A stretch of 64,000 nt of DNA from Planococcus circulans (GCF_020023385.1 NZ_JAIQCL010000006.1:62001-126000), one strand, 5' to 3'; shown: positions 9,481 to 18,224, counted from the stretch's first letter. Notes: generated by a model not told the origin, from the letters alone. Made by a program: numbers and translations.

Positions 9481-9788
9481 GAGTCATTTAATGCAAAATA
9501 AATCTTAGCGGCAGCGGTTTTCGCGTATGTTTTCAAACGGAATGGGGTATTGAATACTACGATGCAATTAAAGAGTCCGGAACCAGTGCACTGGGGAAAT
9601 TGATCGGGAAGAGGTGAAAAGTCTCACAGCAAGTATGCAAGTTGGCCGGCAGTTGCTATTATCTAATGGTTATCCAAGAAAAGGGGAATTACCAGCGGAT
9701 CTTCCGTTGTTTCAAGCGGGAGTTCTGCAGACCGTTAAACGGAAGAAATACAAAGAAAGGAAAAAAGGACCGGAAGGAGCGGCTGGCG
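9481..9788. other. 308-bp intergenic region without a recognised gene
   Basis: Between the fruA terminator and the SnoaL gene I see only short frames that lack ribosome sites; one frame reads into the downstream gene but its extra N-terminal segment is basic and unlike the family. A GGGGTAT at 9544-9550 resembles a sigma-B minus-10 box but no minus-35 at a proper distance is visible. Confidence 0.5.
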
Positions 9789-10160
9789 ATGAAAACGGCA
9801 AGAAACACGGATTTTTTCCGGCAATTCAATGGGGCTTTCTTTCAGGGAGACCGCCAATTCATAGAAGAGAGCATTGCGGAAGACATCGTTTGGACCATAG
9901 TGGGGTCAGAACCGATCAAAGGCAAGCAGGCATTTCTCGATGTGGCATTCGGCGTGGATGATGGCTATACGGACATGGAATACACCACCGAGCTGTCCTT
10001 GACCAATGGCAGAGAAGCGGCGCTCAAAGGAAAGATGATCCGAAAAGGCAAAGGGGATGTCCCGAAAATTTATGCCTATTGCGATTTTTATGTATTGGAC
10101 GATGAAGATGAAGGCAAGATCAAAGAAATGACCACCTTTGTCGTCGAATTAAAGGAATAA
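9789..10160 (+). CDS. SnoaL/NTF2-like domain protein
   Basis: A 123-residue protein of the SnoaL-like/nuclear transport factor 2 fold: FRQFNGAFFQGDRQFIEESIAEDIVW, then IKGKQAFL, is the usual N-terminal pattern of these small cone-shaped proteins, which include isomerases, hydrolases and many of unknown role. ATG 9789 is chosen because GAAGGAG sits about 9 nt upstream and the family begins here. Substrate unknown. A terminator follows. Confidence 0.75.
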   Translation: MKTARNTDFFRQFNGAFFQGDRQFIEESIAEDIVWTIVGSEPIKGKQAFLDVAFGVDDGYTDMEYTTELSLTNGREAALKGKMIRKGKGDVPKIYAYCDFYVLDDEDEGKIKEMTTFVVELKE

Positions 10161-10172
10161 CCGATGTGTGGC

Positions 10173-10202
10173 AGCCCCTGATAGCCATAGGGGCTTTTTT
10201 TG
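10173..10202 (+). terminator. Terminator after the SnoaL-like gene
   Basis: AGCCCCT / AGGGGCT stem with a 9-nt loop followed by seven T residues. Confidence 0.88.
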
Positions 10203-10333
10203 ATGGCAAAATGGGGTTTGGGTTTATAAATGTAATTATCTACATAAGGCTAATACAAAATGAGTTCAAAACAAGCTTTTACGTTAAAAAGAGGGTATAC
10301 ATCAGGAAAACTACTTATGAAGGACGTGTCTGG

Positions 10334-10711
10334 ATGAAAATCACGCATTTGGATCATTTGGTCTTGACGGTGTCATCCATCGAAGAAAGCTGCAGATTTT
10401 ATGAACAGGTACTGGGTATGGAAGTGATTCGTTTTGGGGAAGGGCGGACTGCGCTGAAATTTGGCAATCAAAAAATCAACCTTCATGAAACAGGCAAAGA
10501 GTTCGAACCGAAAGCGGCAACGCCGACAGCAGGAAGCGGGGATCTTTGTTTTATTACAGAAAGCTCAGTCAAGGAAATCACAGCCCATTTGGCTAAACTT
10601 GGTGTCGAGATTGAAGAAGGGCCTGTCAAAAGGACCGGGGCTCTTGGGAAAATGGATTCGGTCTATCTCCGAGATCCCGACGGCAATTTGCTAGAGGTGT
10701 CGAGCTACTGA
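10334..10711 (+). CDS. VOC-family protein (glyoxalase/bleomycin-resistance fold)
   Basis: The 125-residue protein starts with ITHLDHLVLTVSSIEESCRFYEQVLG and ends with MDSVYLRDPDGNLLEVSSY, the two beta-alpha-beta-beta-beta modules of the vicinal oxygen chelate superfamily, with the first His and last Glu as likely metal ligands. The reaction is unknown. ATG 10334 has GAAGGA nine nt upstream; longer upstream frames cross a terminator and are rejected. Confidence 0.8.
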   Translation: MKITHLDHLVLTVSSIEESCRFYEQVLGMEVIRFGEGRTALKFGNQKINLHETGKEFEPKAATPTAGSGDLCFITESSVKEITAHLAKLGVEIEEGPVKRTGALGKMDSVYLRDPDGNLLEVSSY

Positions 10712-10807
10712 CCGAGTAGCTGCTAAAGTAGAGGTTTTATAGATGAGCCTCAGGTGACTTTATGGTAAAATGAAGAAATACACGATTGACTAAAGGGGTG
10801 AATAAAT

Positions 10808-11395
10808 ATGACCATCGTATGCTTGGTACGTCACGGAGAGACCGATTGGAATGCACGAGGAAAAATTCAAGGAAAAACCGACATTCCGTTGAACGAGGCA
10901 GGTGTCCAGCAGGCAGCTCAATGCGGGGCGTATTTATCCGACTCCAACTGGGATCTGATCGTCACGAGCCCATTGCAGCGCGCCCGTCGTACTGCTGAAA
11001 TCATCAATGAAACATTGGATTTGCCGCTGATTGAAATGGAAGAGTTTGCGGAGAAGCATTTCGGTGATGCAGAGGGCTTAACCTATGAGGAGCGGGCACT
11101 TACTTTTCCGGACAGGCATTATCCGAATCAGGAAGACAGTGAGCTATTTGCTGAACGCCTGGCACAGGGGTTGAAGATCATCAACGACCGTTACAAAGAA
11201 CAGCGCGTGCTGCTGGTTTCCCATGGCGGTGTCATCAACGCCATACTTGGAGAGCTGTCGGACGGTGAAATCGGTTCCGGGAAAACCCGCTTACTGAATG
11301 CCTGCCTCAGCCACATCCATTTTCATGAAGACAACTGGATCATCCGAAACTACAATCAGATCAGCCATCTCGAAAAAACAGTCAGCAAACGATAG
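10808..11395 (+). CDS. Histidine phosphatase family protein (phosphoglycerate mutase-like)
   Basis: A 195-residue branch-2-type histidine phosphatase: the catalytic motif LVRHGETDWN at residues 6-15, partner residues TSPLQRARRTAE and the second catalytic His in LLVSHGGVINAIL. Such enzymes remove phosphate from small metabolites; PhoE/GpmB-like. The site AAAGGGGTG lies just upstream of the ATG. Convergent with a small membrane-protein gene over a shared terminator. Confidence 0.9.
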   Translation: MTIVCLVRHGETDWNARGKIQGKTDIPLNEAGVQQAAQCGAYLSDSNWDLIVTSPLQRARRTAEIINETLDLPLIEMEEFAEKHFGDAEGLTYEERALTFPDRHYPNQEDSELFAERLAQGLKIINDRYKEQRVLLVSHGGVINAILGELSDGEIGSGKTRLLNACLSHIHFHEDNWIIRNYNQISHLEKTVSKR

Positions 11396-11407
11396 GCAAT
11401 CGAAAAA

Positions 11408-11447
11408 AAAGCAGCAAGACGCAAAACGTCTTTGCTGCTTTTTATTT
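11408..11447. terminator. Bidirectional terminator
   Basis: AAAGCAGCAAGACG pairs with CGTCTTTGCTGCTTT (one bulge) with A-run before and T-run after, between the convergent phosphatase and small membrane-protein genes. Confidence 0.85.
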
Positions 11448-11630
11448 TTTCCCGGCCGCTGCTTTGTCTTTGTCCATGCGGTAAACATAAACAGCCAATG
11501 CCCCCATGAATAGAGATGAATTGAACCAGAAAACGAGATCGCCCAGCGCTCCACTGAACAGCAGGGCATTTGCGGCAGTTATCAATTGCATCGCAATTAT
11601 GAATAAAATCAATATGGTCGCGGTCTTCAC
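11442..11630 (-). CDS. Small membrane protein, two transmembrane segments
   Basis: A 62-residue product with hydrophobic stretches at about 4-24 and 28-50 and a charged tail RMDKDKAAAGKK. The GTG start at 11630 has GGAG about 8 nt upstream and a good promoter further up (TTGAAA-N16-TATAAT), so it is likely expressed. No family recognised; a small integral membrane protein of unknown role. Confidence 0.65.
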   Translation of the reverse strand: MKTATILILFIIAMQLITAANALLFSGALGDLVFWFNSSLFMGALAVYVYRMDKDKAAAGKK

Positions 11631-11653
11631 CGAATCACTCCGTTCCTTTTCCC

Positions 11654-11681
11654 ATTATAAAGGTGCTGGCGATTATTTCAA
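11654..11681 (-). promoter_or_regulatory. Sigma-A promoter of the small membrane-protein gene
   Basis: On the minus strand TTGAAA, a 16-bp spacer and a perfect TATAAT lie about 25 bp upstream of the GTG start. Confidence 0.7.
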
Positions 11682-11810
11682 GTGAGCGGAAATCCGGAGA
11701 ACTCGAACAGGTATGCCACAGTCCCCTGAAACAGAAGCAACCGGACGTGAATCTTTGGGGCAGGAATGGGATAATGACTGAGAGCAAGTTAGACCGAAGG
11801 AGGAACACCC

Positions 11811-12263
11811 ATGGTGAAATGGAAAGAAGAAATGATGATTGATGCCGATATCGAAAAAGTCTGGAGTTTGTTCCGGGACGACAACATCAAAAAGCTGATG
11901 CCGAAAGTCGAGGAGCATATCCTGCTGGAAAACGATAATGACCAGCTTGGCGCCAAACACGCACAAAGCTATCACGAAGGCACTCAGCTGCAGACCTACA
12001 TCATCGAGACCGTAGGCTATGCGGACAGTCCGGATAAAAAACTCAAACAGACACAGTTTGAGATGGGGCAAAGCTTCACAGTGTTTTATTCGTTTACGCT
12101 GGTGAGGGAAGGGGAAAATCGCACAAAGTTCATCTATGAAGGCACCAATAAAGGCAAAGGCTTGATGGGCAAAGCGATGCTGCTGTCGGGCAGCAAGAAA
12201 AAACGCCAGCAGACCGTCACCACGTTCATGGAGCGGGTAAGGGATGAAGCACTGAAGCTATAG
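11811..12263 (+). CDS. SRPBCC-family protein (copy 1)
   Basis: A 150-residue START/Bet v 1-like protein: it opens VKWKEEMMIDADIEKVWSLF, the usual first strand and helix of polyketide-cyclase/SRPBCC proteins, and ends in the long C-terminal helix TTFMERVRDEALKL. These bind hydrophobic ligands; the ligand is unknown. AAGGAGGAA precedes the ATG. The next gene encodes a clear paralogue, so this is a tandem duplication, probably in one operon with the FlaR-like gene. Confidence 0.8.
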   Translation: MVKWKEEMMIDADIEKVWSLFRDDNIKKLMPKVEEHILLENDNDQLGAKHAQSYHEGTQLQTYIIETVGYADSPDKKLKQTQFEMGQSFTVFYSFTLVREGENRTKFIYEGTNKGKGLMGKAMLLSGSKKKRQQTVTTFMERVRDEALKL

Positions 12264-12278
12264 AGGGGAGCGGGGGAG

Positions 12279-12728
12279 ATGATCCAGTGGAATGAACAAC
12301 GGGTGATCAATGCGCCAATCGATAAGGTGTGGAGCTTGTTTTCAGACGAGCAACTGCAGACGATTATGCCGCAGCTGGAAAAACATCAATTGCTCGAAGG
12401 GCCGCCGAACCGGGTGGGATCCAAGTATGCACAGCAGAACCGGATGGGCAATCGGTTGGTCAGCTATGTCATGGAAATTACCGCTTATGAAGATTTGCCG
12501 GCGTACAAACGCAAAGATATCAGTTTTGTAGCAGCTGGGCTGTTCCGCATCTCGCTGTGTTTTTCCTTGACCCAAAAAAGCAGTGATCAGACCTTGTTTG
12601 TCTACAGCGGCTCCAATGCAGGTGTCAACCTGGTTGGAAGAACCTTATTGAAGCTGGATCCGAGTAACAGCAGCCGGCAGGAAGTGGAAGATTTGATGGC
12701 GCGGGTGGCCGAGGCGGCGGAGTCATGA
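12279..12728 (+). CDS. SRPBCC-family protein (copy 2)
   Basis: A 149-residue paralogue of the preceding protein, with the matching start IQWNEQRVINAPIDKVWSLFSDEQLQ split here across the same strand-helix unit, and the shared MPxxExHxLLE and GSKYAQ segments. Its stop overlaps the next start as ATGA. It likely shares the operon and ligand class with copy 1; no reaction can be assigned. Confidence 0.8.
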   Translation: MIQWNEQRVINAPIDKVWSLFSDEQLQTIMPQLEKHQLLEGPPNRVGSKYAQQNRMGNRLVSYVMEITAYEDLPAYKRKDISFVAAGLFRISLCFSLTQKSSDQTLFVYSGSNAGVNLVGRTLLKLDPSNSSRQEVEDLMARVAEAAES

Positions 12729-13234
12729 AACTTTACATCATCGGCTCAGTCGGGAGCGGCAAGTCCACCATGGCGCGCCGGTTGTCACATGCCTTAAGCA
12801 TTCCGCATTTTGAAACGGATAATTTCGTCTGGCAGCGGCAGGAGGGCGGAGACGTCCGTAATGCCGAACCTGTCAGAGATGCGCAGTTCCTTGCGGCAGT
12901 CACACAGGAGGATTGGATTATCGAAGGCGTCCACATCGGTTGGACGGAAAATGCGATCAGGTCTGCGGACATGGTGATTTTCTTGGACATCCCTTATCAT
13001 CAGAGAACCTATCAATGTATTCTCCGTTATTTGAAACAGCGGGTGGGGGTGGAGCGGTCCAATTACAAGCCCCGTTTATCGATGCTACTGAAAATGTTCA
13101 AATGGAACCGTTATTTTGAAGAAACGATGAAGCCGGTATTTCTTGAAAAACTCGAATCGATACCTGAAAAAACACGGGTCCTTAAAAAACGTAGACAAGT
13201 CAGTGAATTTCTGGTCGAACAGATCCGAGAGTAG
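12725..13234 (+). CDS. P-loop kinase-like protein (FlaR/adenylate-kinase-like)
   Basis: A 169-residue protein with Walker A GSVGSGKST at residues 7-15, then FETDNFVW, WIIEGVH and VIFLDIPYHQR, the order seen in small P-loop proteins annotated as DNA topology modulation protein FlaR or adenylate-kinase-like. The true substrate of this family is not settled. It overlaps the preceding gene (ATGA), indicating an operon with the two SRPBCC genes. Confidence 0.8.
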   Translation: MKLYIIGSVGSGKSTMARRLSHALSIPHFETDNFVWQRQEGGDVRNAEPVRDAQFLAAVTQEDWIIEGVHIGWTENAIRSADMVIFLDIPYHQRTYQCILRYLKQRVGVERSNYKPRLSMLLKMFKWNRYFEETMKPVFLEKLESIPEKTRVLKKRRQVSEFLVEQIRE

Positions 13235-13438
13235 GGAAAATGCTTTTTTTAATAAATATGTAGTAAACTACTTAAGGACATATCATTAAAATTCAAAACC
13301 GTCTACAAGAAAAGAAAATCTGTATGAAAAGAAACTTGAAAGCTTTATACTTTTACCGGTTTAAAGCTTTGCGTGACAGAAGCCGGCCGTATTTGTATCA
13401 TGAAAGAAACAGATAGGGAGCCAGAGGGGGAAAAGAAC

Positions 13439-14701
13439 ATGCTTAAAGTCTATGAAAAAGAACGGGTGCTGTGCGTTGAAGGGATACTCGAAGAAACCCG
13501 AAGCAAAGTTTTCGTCTATCTGGTTGACGGCATGCTGATCGATACCGGTGCCGAAAAGCTGCAGGAAGAATTGATCGGCTTTTTCAATGAGCACACGTTC
13601 GACCGGGTCGTGCTGACACATCATCACGAGGATCATACCGGCAATGCGGCTTGGCTTCAACAAAATCGGGAGATTCCATTCTTTATTCATCCATTGGGAT
13701 TGGAAATTATAAAAGAAAACGGGGAGTACCCGGAGTACCGGAAAATTACTTGGGGCAATCGAAGCGCATTTGACGCACAACCCCTTGGAGCGCGCGTCCG
13801 CTCCCGCACACTCGACTGGCAAGTGATTCATACACCAGGCCATGCAGACGACCATGTCGCTTTGTTTCATGAGGAATCGGGTCGTCTTTTCACAGGGGAC
13901 TTATTTGTCTCACCGAAGACGCGTGTCATGATGAAGACTGAATCGGTCGCACTCATTGCAGCGTCATTACGCAAACTATTGGCGCTGCCGTTCACATCGG
14001 TATTTTGCAGCCATGCAGGCTTTCTGGAGAATGGACGTGCTTTGCTTGAGCAGAAGCTGCATCATTTGGAAACCCTTCAGCAAACAATCATCGGGCTTTA
14101 TGAACAAGGGCTGGCTTCAAGCGACATCAATCAACAGCTTTTTCAAAAAACGTATCCCATCATCGAGTTTTCGAAAAGGGAATGGGACACCATCCATATC
14201 GTCTCTTCTGTAATCTCTGATTATGAGAAGAAAAAGAACCGCCACCTCAGTCCACGTGCGACTACCTTAGGAATTCTCAGAAAAGGTGATGCAATTCTCC
14301 TGGAACAGCAATTTAGACCCCATTCAGCCGGTACCGGTCCATTTTACCGGCCACTTGGCGGCACCATTGAACTTGGGGAACCGGCCGCTGTCAGCTTGAA
14401 AAGGGAATTCAAAGAAGAGACTGGCGCAAGCATCCGCATTGTGCGCTACCTGGATGTGCTGGAGAATATCTTCACGCTCAAGAACCAGGTCTTCCATGAA
14501 ATTATCCTTTTCTATGAAGTCGAATTTGAAGAAGAGGCTCTCTATCAGCAAGAAGAGTTTGATGTAACCGAAGGAGGCAAAACGACCAAAGCGAAATGGG
14601 TCACGCTCGATGAGCTGGCACTTGATGAAACGACGTTATACCCCACAGGCTTGCTGGAACTGATCCAAAAAATGCCGGTGACGACGGGGTCAAAACCGTG
14701 A
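13439..14701 (+). CDS. Fusion protein: MBL-fold hydrolase + NUDIX hydrolase
   Basis: One continuous frame of 420 codons encodes two enzyme folds. The N-terminal half has metallo-beta-lactamase ligands THHHEDHTGN, TPGHADDH, FTGDLF and CSHAGF. After a linker with charged helix (DYEKKKNRHLS) a full NUDIX domain follows, with a perfect box matching GX5EX7REUXEEXGU: GGTIELGEPAAVS then LKREFKEETGA. ATG 13439 follows AGAGGGGGAAAAG; a frame to 13373 exists without such a site. It might clear nucleotide-linked substrates in two steps, but that is inference. A terminator is not obvious. Confidence 0.85.
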   Translation: MLKVYEKERVLCVEGILEETRSKVFVYLVDGMLIDTGAEKLQEELIGFFNEHTFDRVVLTHHHEDHTGNAAWLQQNREIPFFIHPLGLEIIKENGEYPEYRKITWGNRSAFDAQPLGARVRSRTLDWQVIHTPGHADDHVALFHEESGRLFTGDLFVSPKTRVMMKTESVALIAASLRKLLALPFTSVFCSHAGFLENGRALLEQKLHHLETLQQTIIGLYEQGLASSDINQQLFQKTYPIIEFSKREWDTIHIVSSVISDYEKKKNRHLSPRATTLGILRKGDAILLEQQFRPHSAGTGPFYRPLGGTIELGEPAAVSLKREFKEETGASIRIVRYLDVLENIFTLKNQVFHEIILFYEVEFEEEALYQQEEFDVTEGGKTTKAKWVTLDELALDETTLYPTGLLELIQKMPVTTGSKP

Positions 14702-14829
14702 TCGGCCAAATTTCTCGGCATCCGCTTTTCTGAGTGATTCAGGTCTATCCGCCTAAAGATTTGATATACTGAAGAAATAAAGCTCACCTATTGCTGTCGA
14801 GGATTGGTGATGAAAGGAGAGTGCCCTTC

Positions 14830-16833
14830 ATGATCTATTTCATTATGTTGATGGGACTACTGGCAGTGGCCTTTTTCATCTATTATGTGAGTGGCCGTTT
14901 AATGGGTTCGCAGATCAACTTCACCAAACGAATCCTGTCTGTCCTGCTGGGGGTCAGCTTGACGACATTTGTCTACTGGTATTCCTATTTGCGCTACACG
15001 GATGTTTTAAGTGAAAATATCGCTATTGCAGTTACTGATGCCAGCGCCATCATATGGATCGGCAGCATGCTGTTGATTTCAATGCTGTTCTACCTGTTTT
15101 TCGAGCTTTTCGATCCCATAGAACTGGGAGAACGAGGAGAGCGCATCACCGGACAGAAATTCATCATCCAAAGGTTGAGGCATCGGTGGCGGCGCCAAAA
15201 ACGCTTGAGCCAGGTACTGGAGATCGCTGTCCGAAACGGATTTTCCCGAACCATCCGCTATGCGCGCCACCGGGAAAGCAACCGGGATTTCGCCATCGCG
15301 TTCCGTGATACGCTGGAACAAAGCGGCGGGATCTTCATCAAGTTCGGCCAAGTCTTGTCGACGCGCACTGAGCTGTTTTCACCGGTTTTCATCGAAGAAC
15401 TGGAAACGCTGCAGCAGGATGTCAAACCTTTGACCAGCGATCAGGTCAAAACGATTTTAAACAATTCCTTATCCGCGAGTGTCGAAGACGTGTTTTCGGA
15501 ATTCCATATGGATCCGCTTGCGGCCGGCTCGATCGGGCAGGTGCACCGGGCTGTCTTAAGGAAGACGCAAGAAGATGTCGTGATTAAATTGCTGCGGCCG
15601 GAAGTCAAAGGCATTATGCGCAATGATTTGGATATTCTGGTTGAATTTGCCGATTGGGTCGCCAGCAAATCCAAATGGGCGGAAAACATCGGCTTTCGTG
15701 AATTGGCGATCGGTTTTGCGAACGGCTTGCGTGAAGAAATCAATTTCGGCATCGAGACCCGCAACACCATTCAAGTTGCCAACGCACTCAAAAAAAGCGA
15801 TTACCCGGTCAAGATCCCCCATGTCTACCGTGAATACAGCAATGATAATTTAATCGTCATGCAATATTTCAAAGGGAAAAGCATTTCCCGCGGCCAGGAA
15901 GTCTTTGACCAATTTCATATCGACCAGAAGGAATTCGGCCGCACCATATTGTTTTCATTTTTCGAACAAATGCTGTTTTCCGGAATTTTTCATGCCGATC
16001 CCCATCCCGGCAATATCTTCATCGATGAACAGGACGGGAAACCGATTCTCTTGGACTTCGGTGCCGTCGGACGGCTGGCCGCTCCTCAACAGGATGGCTT
16101 GAACCTCTTTATCATCGGCGTCCAGCAAAACGACGCAGAAGTCATTTATGATGCCATCAATGCATTAGTGGAAGACAATAGCCAAATTGAACGCCAAAAG
16201 CTCGAACAGGCGATTGGGCAATTGCTGCTGAAGATCTCCTATGTCGACAAGATCCCGACTGATGAGCTCATCCATTCCATGTTCGACATTGTCCGTGAAT
16301 TCGGGTTGGCGTTCTACCCATCCGTGGGCATGGCGCTTCGGTCCTTGATCAGTCTGGACAGTACGCTCCATACCATCGATCCGAAGTTCGATATGTTTAC
16401 AGAAGCCAAGGTCTTTGCGAAAAAATACAAGACTGCCGTACTGAAGAAGCCCTTCACTGAGCCGCGTGAGACCAAGCAAAAAATCGAAGAGGAATTGGCG
16501 TTGCTGATCCCGGAAATGATGAAGTTGCCGAAACGGGCTGATCAATTGATCCAGCGCATTGAAGGCGGCAAAATCATCCTGCACCATGACGTGTTCTCCG
16601 ACAAGCACAATGCCAATTTTGTCCTACAGCTGTTTTCCCGATTCGTGCTGCTCATGTCCGGTATTACCTTTGGGCTAGTATCAGCCGCTCTATTAGCCAT
16701 TGCACAGTTCATCAATACCCAATATGCGGTCTATTTGAATACAGCCGCCTATACCGGATTGTTCCTGTGTGTCATCCTGTTGGTCCGTCTGTCCATCCAG
16801 GCGATACGCGATATGAAACGAAGCACGACATAG
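14830..16833 (+). CDS. AarF/ABC1/UbiB-type atypical kinase with membrane anchors
   Basis: The 667-residue protein has two N-terminal membrane helices, a cytosolic ABC1 kinase-like domain and two C-terminal helices. Visible signatures: IKFGQVLSTR (the KxGQ motif of the family), the A-rich nucleotide loop AAGSIGQVHRA, VIKLLRP with the Lys, HADPHPGN as catalytic loop and LLDFGAVG in place of DFG. UbiB-family proteins support isoprenoid quinone or lipid metabolism. ATG 14830 has AAGGAG nine nt upstream. Monocistronic, ending at a terminator. Confidence 0.9.
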   Translation: MIYFIMLMGLLAVAFFIYYVSGRLMGSQINFTKRILSVLLGVSLTTFVYWYSYLRYTDVLSENIAIAVTDASAIIWIGSMLLISMLFYLFFELFDPIELGERGERITGQKFIIQRLRHRWRRQKRLSQVLEIAVRNGFSRTIRYARHRESNRDFAIAFRDTLEQSGGIFIKFGQVLSTRTELFSPVFIEELETLQQDVKPLTSDQVKTILNNSLSASVEDVFSEFHMDPLAAGSIGQVHRAVLRKTQEDVVIKLLRPEVKGIMRNDLDILVEFADWVASKSKWAENIGFRELAIGFANGLREEINFGIETRNTIQVANALKKSDYPVKIPHVYREYSNDNLIVMQYFKGKSISRGQEVFDQFHIDQKEFGRTILFSFFEQMLFSGIFHADPHPGNIFIDEQDGKPILLDFGAVGRLAAPQQDGLNLFIIGVQQNDAEVIYDAINALVEDNSQIERQKLEQAIGQLLLKISYVDKIPTDELIHSMFDIVREFGLAFYPSVGMALRSLISLDSTLHTIDPKFDMFTEAKVFAKKYKTAVLKKPFTEPRETKQKIEEELALLIPEMMKLPKRADQLIQRIEGGKIILHHDVFSDKHNANFVLQLFSRFVLLMSGITFGLVSAALLAIAQFINTQYAVYLNTAAYTGLFLCVILLVRLSIQAIRDMKRSTT

Positions 16834-16836
16834 AAG

Positions 16837-16870
16837 AGATTATATCCTGAGAAGGGTATAATCTTTTTTA
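16837..16870 (+). terminator. Terminator of the AarF-like gene
   Basis: AGATTATATCC / GGGTATAATCT stem (one wobble), 6-nt loop, then a T run; starts three nt after the stop codon. Confidence 0.85.
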
Positions 16871-17035
16871 TTTTATAGAAGCTCACACTTTGTGGATTCT
16901 CCTGAAAGCCGAACAACTGAACTGAAATTCACCTCCCTGGTAATGACTGGATATCATTGGTACTATTCAATTCTGATACAAAAGGAGAGAAAATCTCTTT
17001 AACAGTAAAAACATGTAAATTAACTGTAAGGAAAT

Positions 17036-17061
17036 TGAAACCGTTTTCCGTTTTATTCGTA
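17036..17061 (+). promoter_or_regulatory. ECF sigma-factor (sigma-W/M-type) promoter
   Basis: TGAAAC, exactly 16 bp, then CGTA is an exact match to the Bacillus sigma-W consensus and close to sigma-M. It lies 55 bp upstream of the lipoprotein gene start, which has a strong ribosome site. Recognised by consensus only. Confidence 0.65.
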
Positions 17062-17115
17062 TTACTACTTAGCAAACAGTTAACACCTTTTACTGACTAT
17101 AGGAGGAGGGATTTT

Positions 17116-17751
17116 ATGTATTATTTTAAGGACAACGAACATGCATCGATGAAAAAAACTGTTGGTCTAGTGTTTTTTATTTTCGCCAGTTTGTTGATTG
17201 CGGGTTGTTCAGCCAATGGCACATCAGAAGGCGGCGGGACAGAAGCCGAAGAATCGGTTGATAAAAATGAACAAGCGATCCGGACTGTTATTGAAAAGGA
17301 ATTCAATGGTCCAGATGAGAAGTACAATGAATTATGGGATGCAATGGGGGAAGCTCAGGTTTCAGAAAAATATGTTGATGATTATGATGCCTTTCTAGAA
17401 TCAAGGGAATACCAAGACCTCATGAGTTATATGGAAGAAACTTATGCATCCTATTTTACAGAGAACGGCTATGAGACCTTCAAAAATACATCCGCTTTTA
17501 TGTATTCTGGATTTGATCATGATTATAACTTAACTACTTCTGCCATTGAAATTGTTCAAAATGAAAATGAAGCAACGCTATACGACATTACTTTCCAAGT
17601 TGCATACACAGATGAAGACGGGGAATCCAGTCAATTCAATTTTGAAGGAGAAGCAATCACGCCTGAAGAAGGAAAAATCGGGAAGATCGAATACTTGGAT
17701 GGCTATGAGGACGGACTGCGTCAAGCGCTGGTAAACAATGAAGAAAAGTAG
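17116..17751 (+). CDS. Lipoprotein, probable cell-envelope-stress gene
   Basis: A 211-residue protein with a lysine-started hydrophobic signal and lipobox LIAGC (Cys about residue 33), then an acidic, Ser/Gly-rich linker and a globular domain rich in Tyr/Asp/Glu. The domain pattern (EQAIRTVIEKEFNGPDEKYN, FEGEAITPEEGKI) is not one I can name. AGGAGGAGG lies six nt before ATG 17116, which is preferred over the inner ATG 17149 even though it gives 11 extra N-terminal residues. A sigma-W-type promoter precedes it, suggesting induction by envelope stress. Confidence 0.8.
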   Translation: MYYFKDNEHASMKKTVGLVFFIFASLLIAGCSANGTSEGGGTEAEESVDKNEQAIRTVIEKEFNGPDEKYNELWDAMGEAQVSEKYVDDYDAFLESREYQDLMSYMEETYASYFTENGYETFKNTSAFMYSGFDHDYNLTTSAIEIVQNENEATLYDITFQVAYTDEDGESSQFNFEGEAITPEEGKIGKIEYLDGYEDGLRQALVNNEEK

Positions 17752-17800
17752 AGAACTATGGAACGCTTGTGAAAACCAACTACATGCAGAAAAGAGAAAC

Positions 17801-17826
17801 AGCCACAAATTTGAGTGGCTTTTTTT
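17801..17826 (+). terminator. Terminator of the lipoprotein gene
   Basis: AGCCAC / GTGGCT stem with an 8-nt loop, followed by six T residues. Confidence 0.8.
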
Positions 17827-17864
17827 GATGCGTATAGGAGGATGGTGTCTCCGGCACTCATTGA

Positions 17865-17894
17865 TTGACATATCGAACAAATTCGATATACAAT
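17865..17894 (+). promoter_or_regulatory. Promoter with embedded operator for the ArsR-type regulator
   Basis: TTGACA (17865-17870) and TACAAT (17889-17894) are 18 bp apart. The spacer contains the inverted repeat ATATCGAA-CAAA-TTCGATAT (17870-17889), an 8-bp-arm palindrome typical for ArsR-family autoregulation. The start codon of the regulator is only 6 nt after the minus-10 box. Confidence 0.7.
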
Positions 17895-17900
17895 ACGTTC

Positions 17901-18224
17901 ATGGATAATTTAAATGAATTAGAGGTATTTAAAGCTTTGTCGAATAAGACCCGTCTGGATATCTTGAAATGGCTGAAAGAACCTGAAAAAAACTTCCCGA
18001 AACAACAGGCGCATTTGCCGAAGGAGGTCAGCATCAAAGGTGGGGTTTGTGTTGGGGACATACAGGATAAAGTGAATTTATCCCAATCCACAGTTTCGCA
18101 TTATCTGTCGCTCATGCAAAAGGCAGGACTCTTGGAAGCAGTCAGATATGGGCAATGGACGTATTACAGACGGAACGAAGAGACCTTGGCTAAAATTGCA
18201 GAATTCGTGAAACAGGAGATTTGA
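17901..18224 (+). CDS. ArsR-family transcriptional regulator
   Basis: A 107-residue winged-helix regulator: FKALSNKTRLDILKWL opens the fold, and LSQSTVSHYLSLMQKAGLLEAVRYGQWTYYRR is the recognition helix and wing (split here over residues 65-100). One Cys occurs before the recognition helix (GVCVGDI), so no clear Cys-pair metal site is seen. ATG 17901 lies almost at the predicted transcription start, giving a leaderless transcript. It sits before an MFS exporter whose promoter region holds a similar half-palindrome, so it probably represses both. Confidence 0.85.
   Translation: MDNLNELEVFKALSNKTRLDILKWLKEPEKNFPKQQAHLPKEVSIKGGVCVGDIQDKVNLSQSTVSHYLSLMQKAGLLEAVRYGQWTYYRRNEETLAKIAEFVKQEI

Noticed and set aside
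9529..9550. Possible sigma-B promoter before the SnoaL-like gene
   Set aside because: The minus-10 GGGTAT is present but the nearest GTTTTC is only 10 bp away, too close for sigma-B.
9642..9788. N-terminal extension of the SnoaL-like protein
   Set aside because: The extra 49 residues are basic and unlike the family; the ribosome site sits just before ATG 9789.
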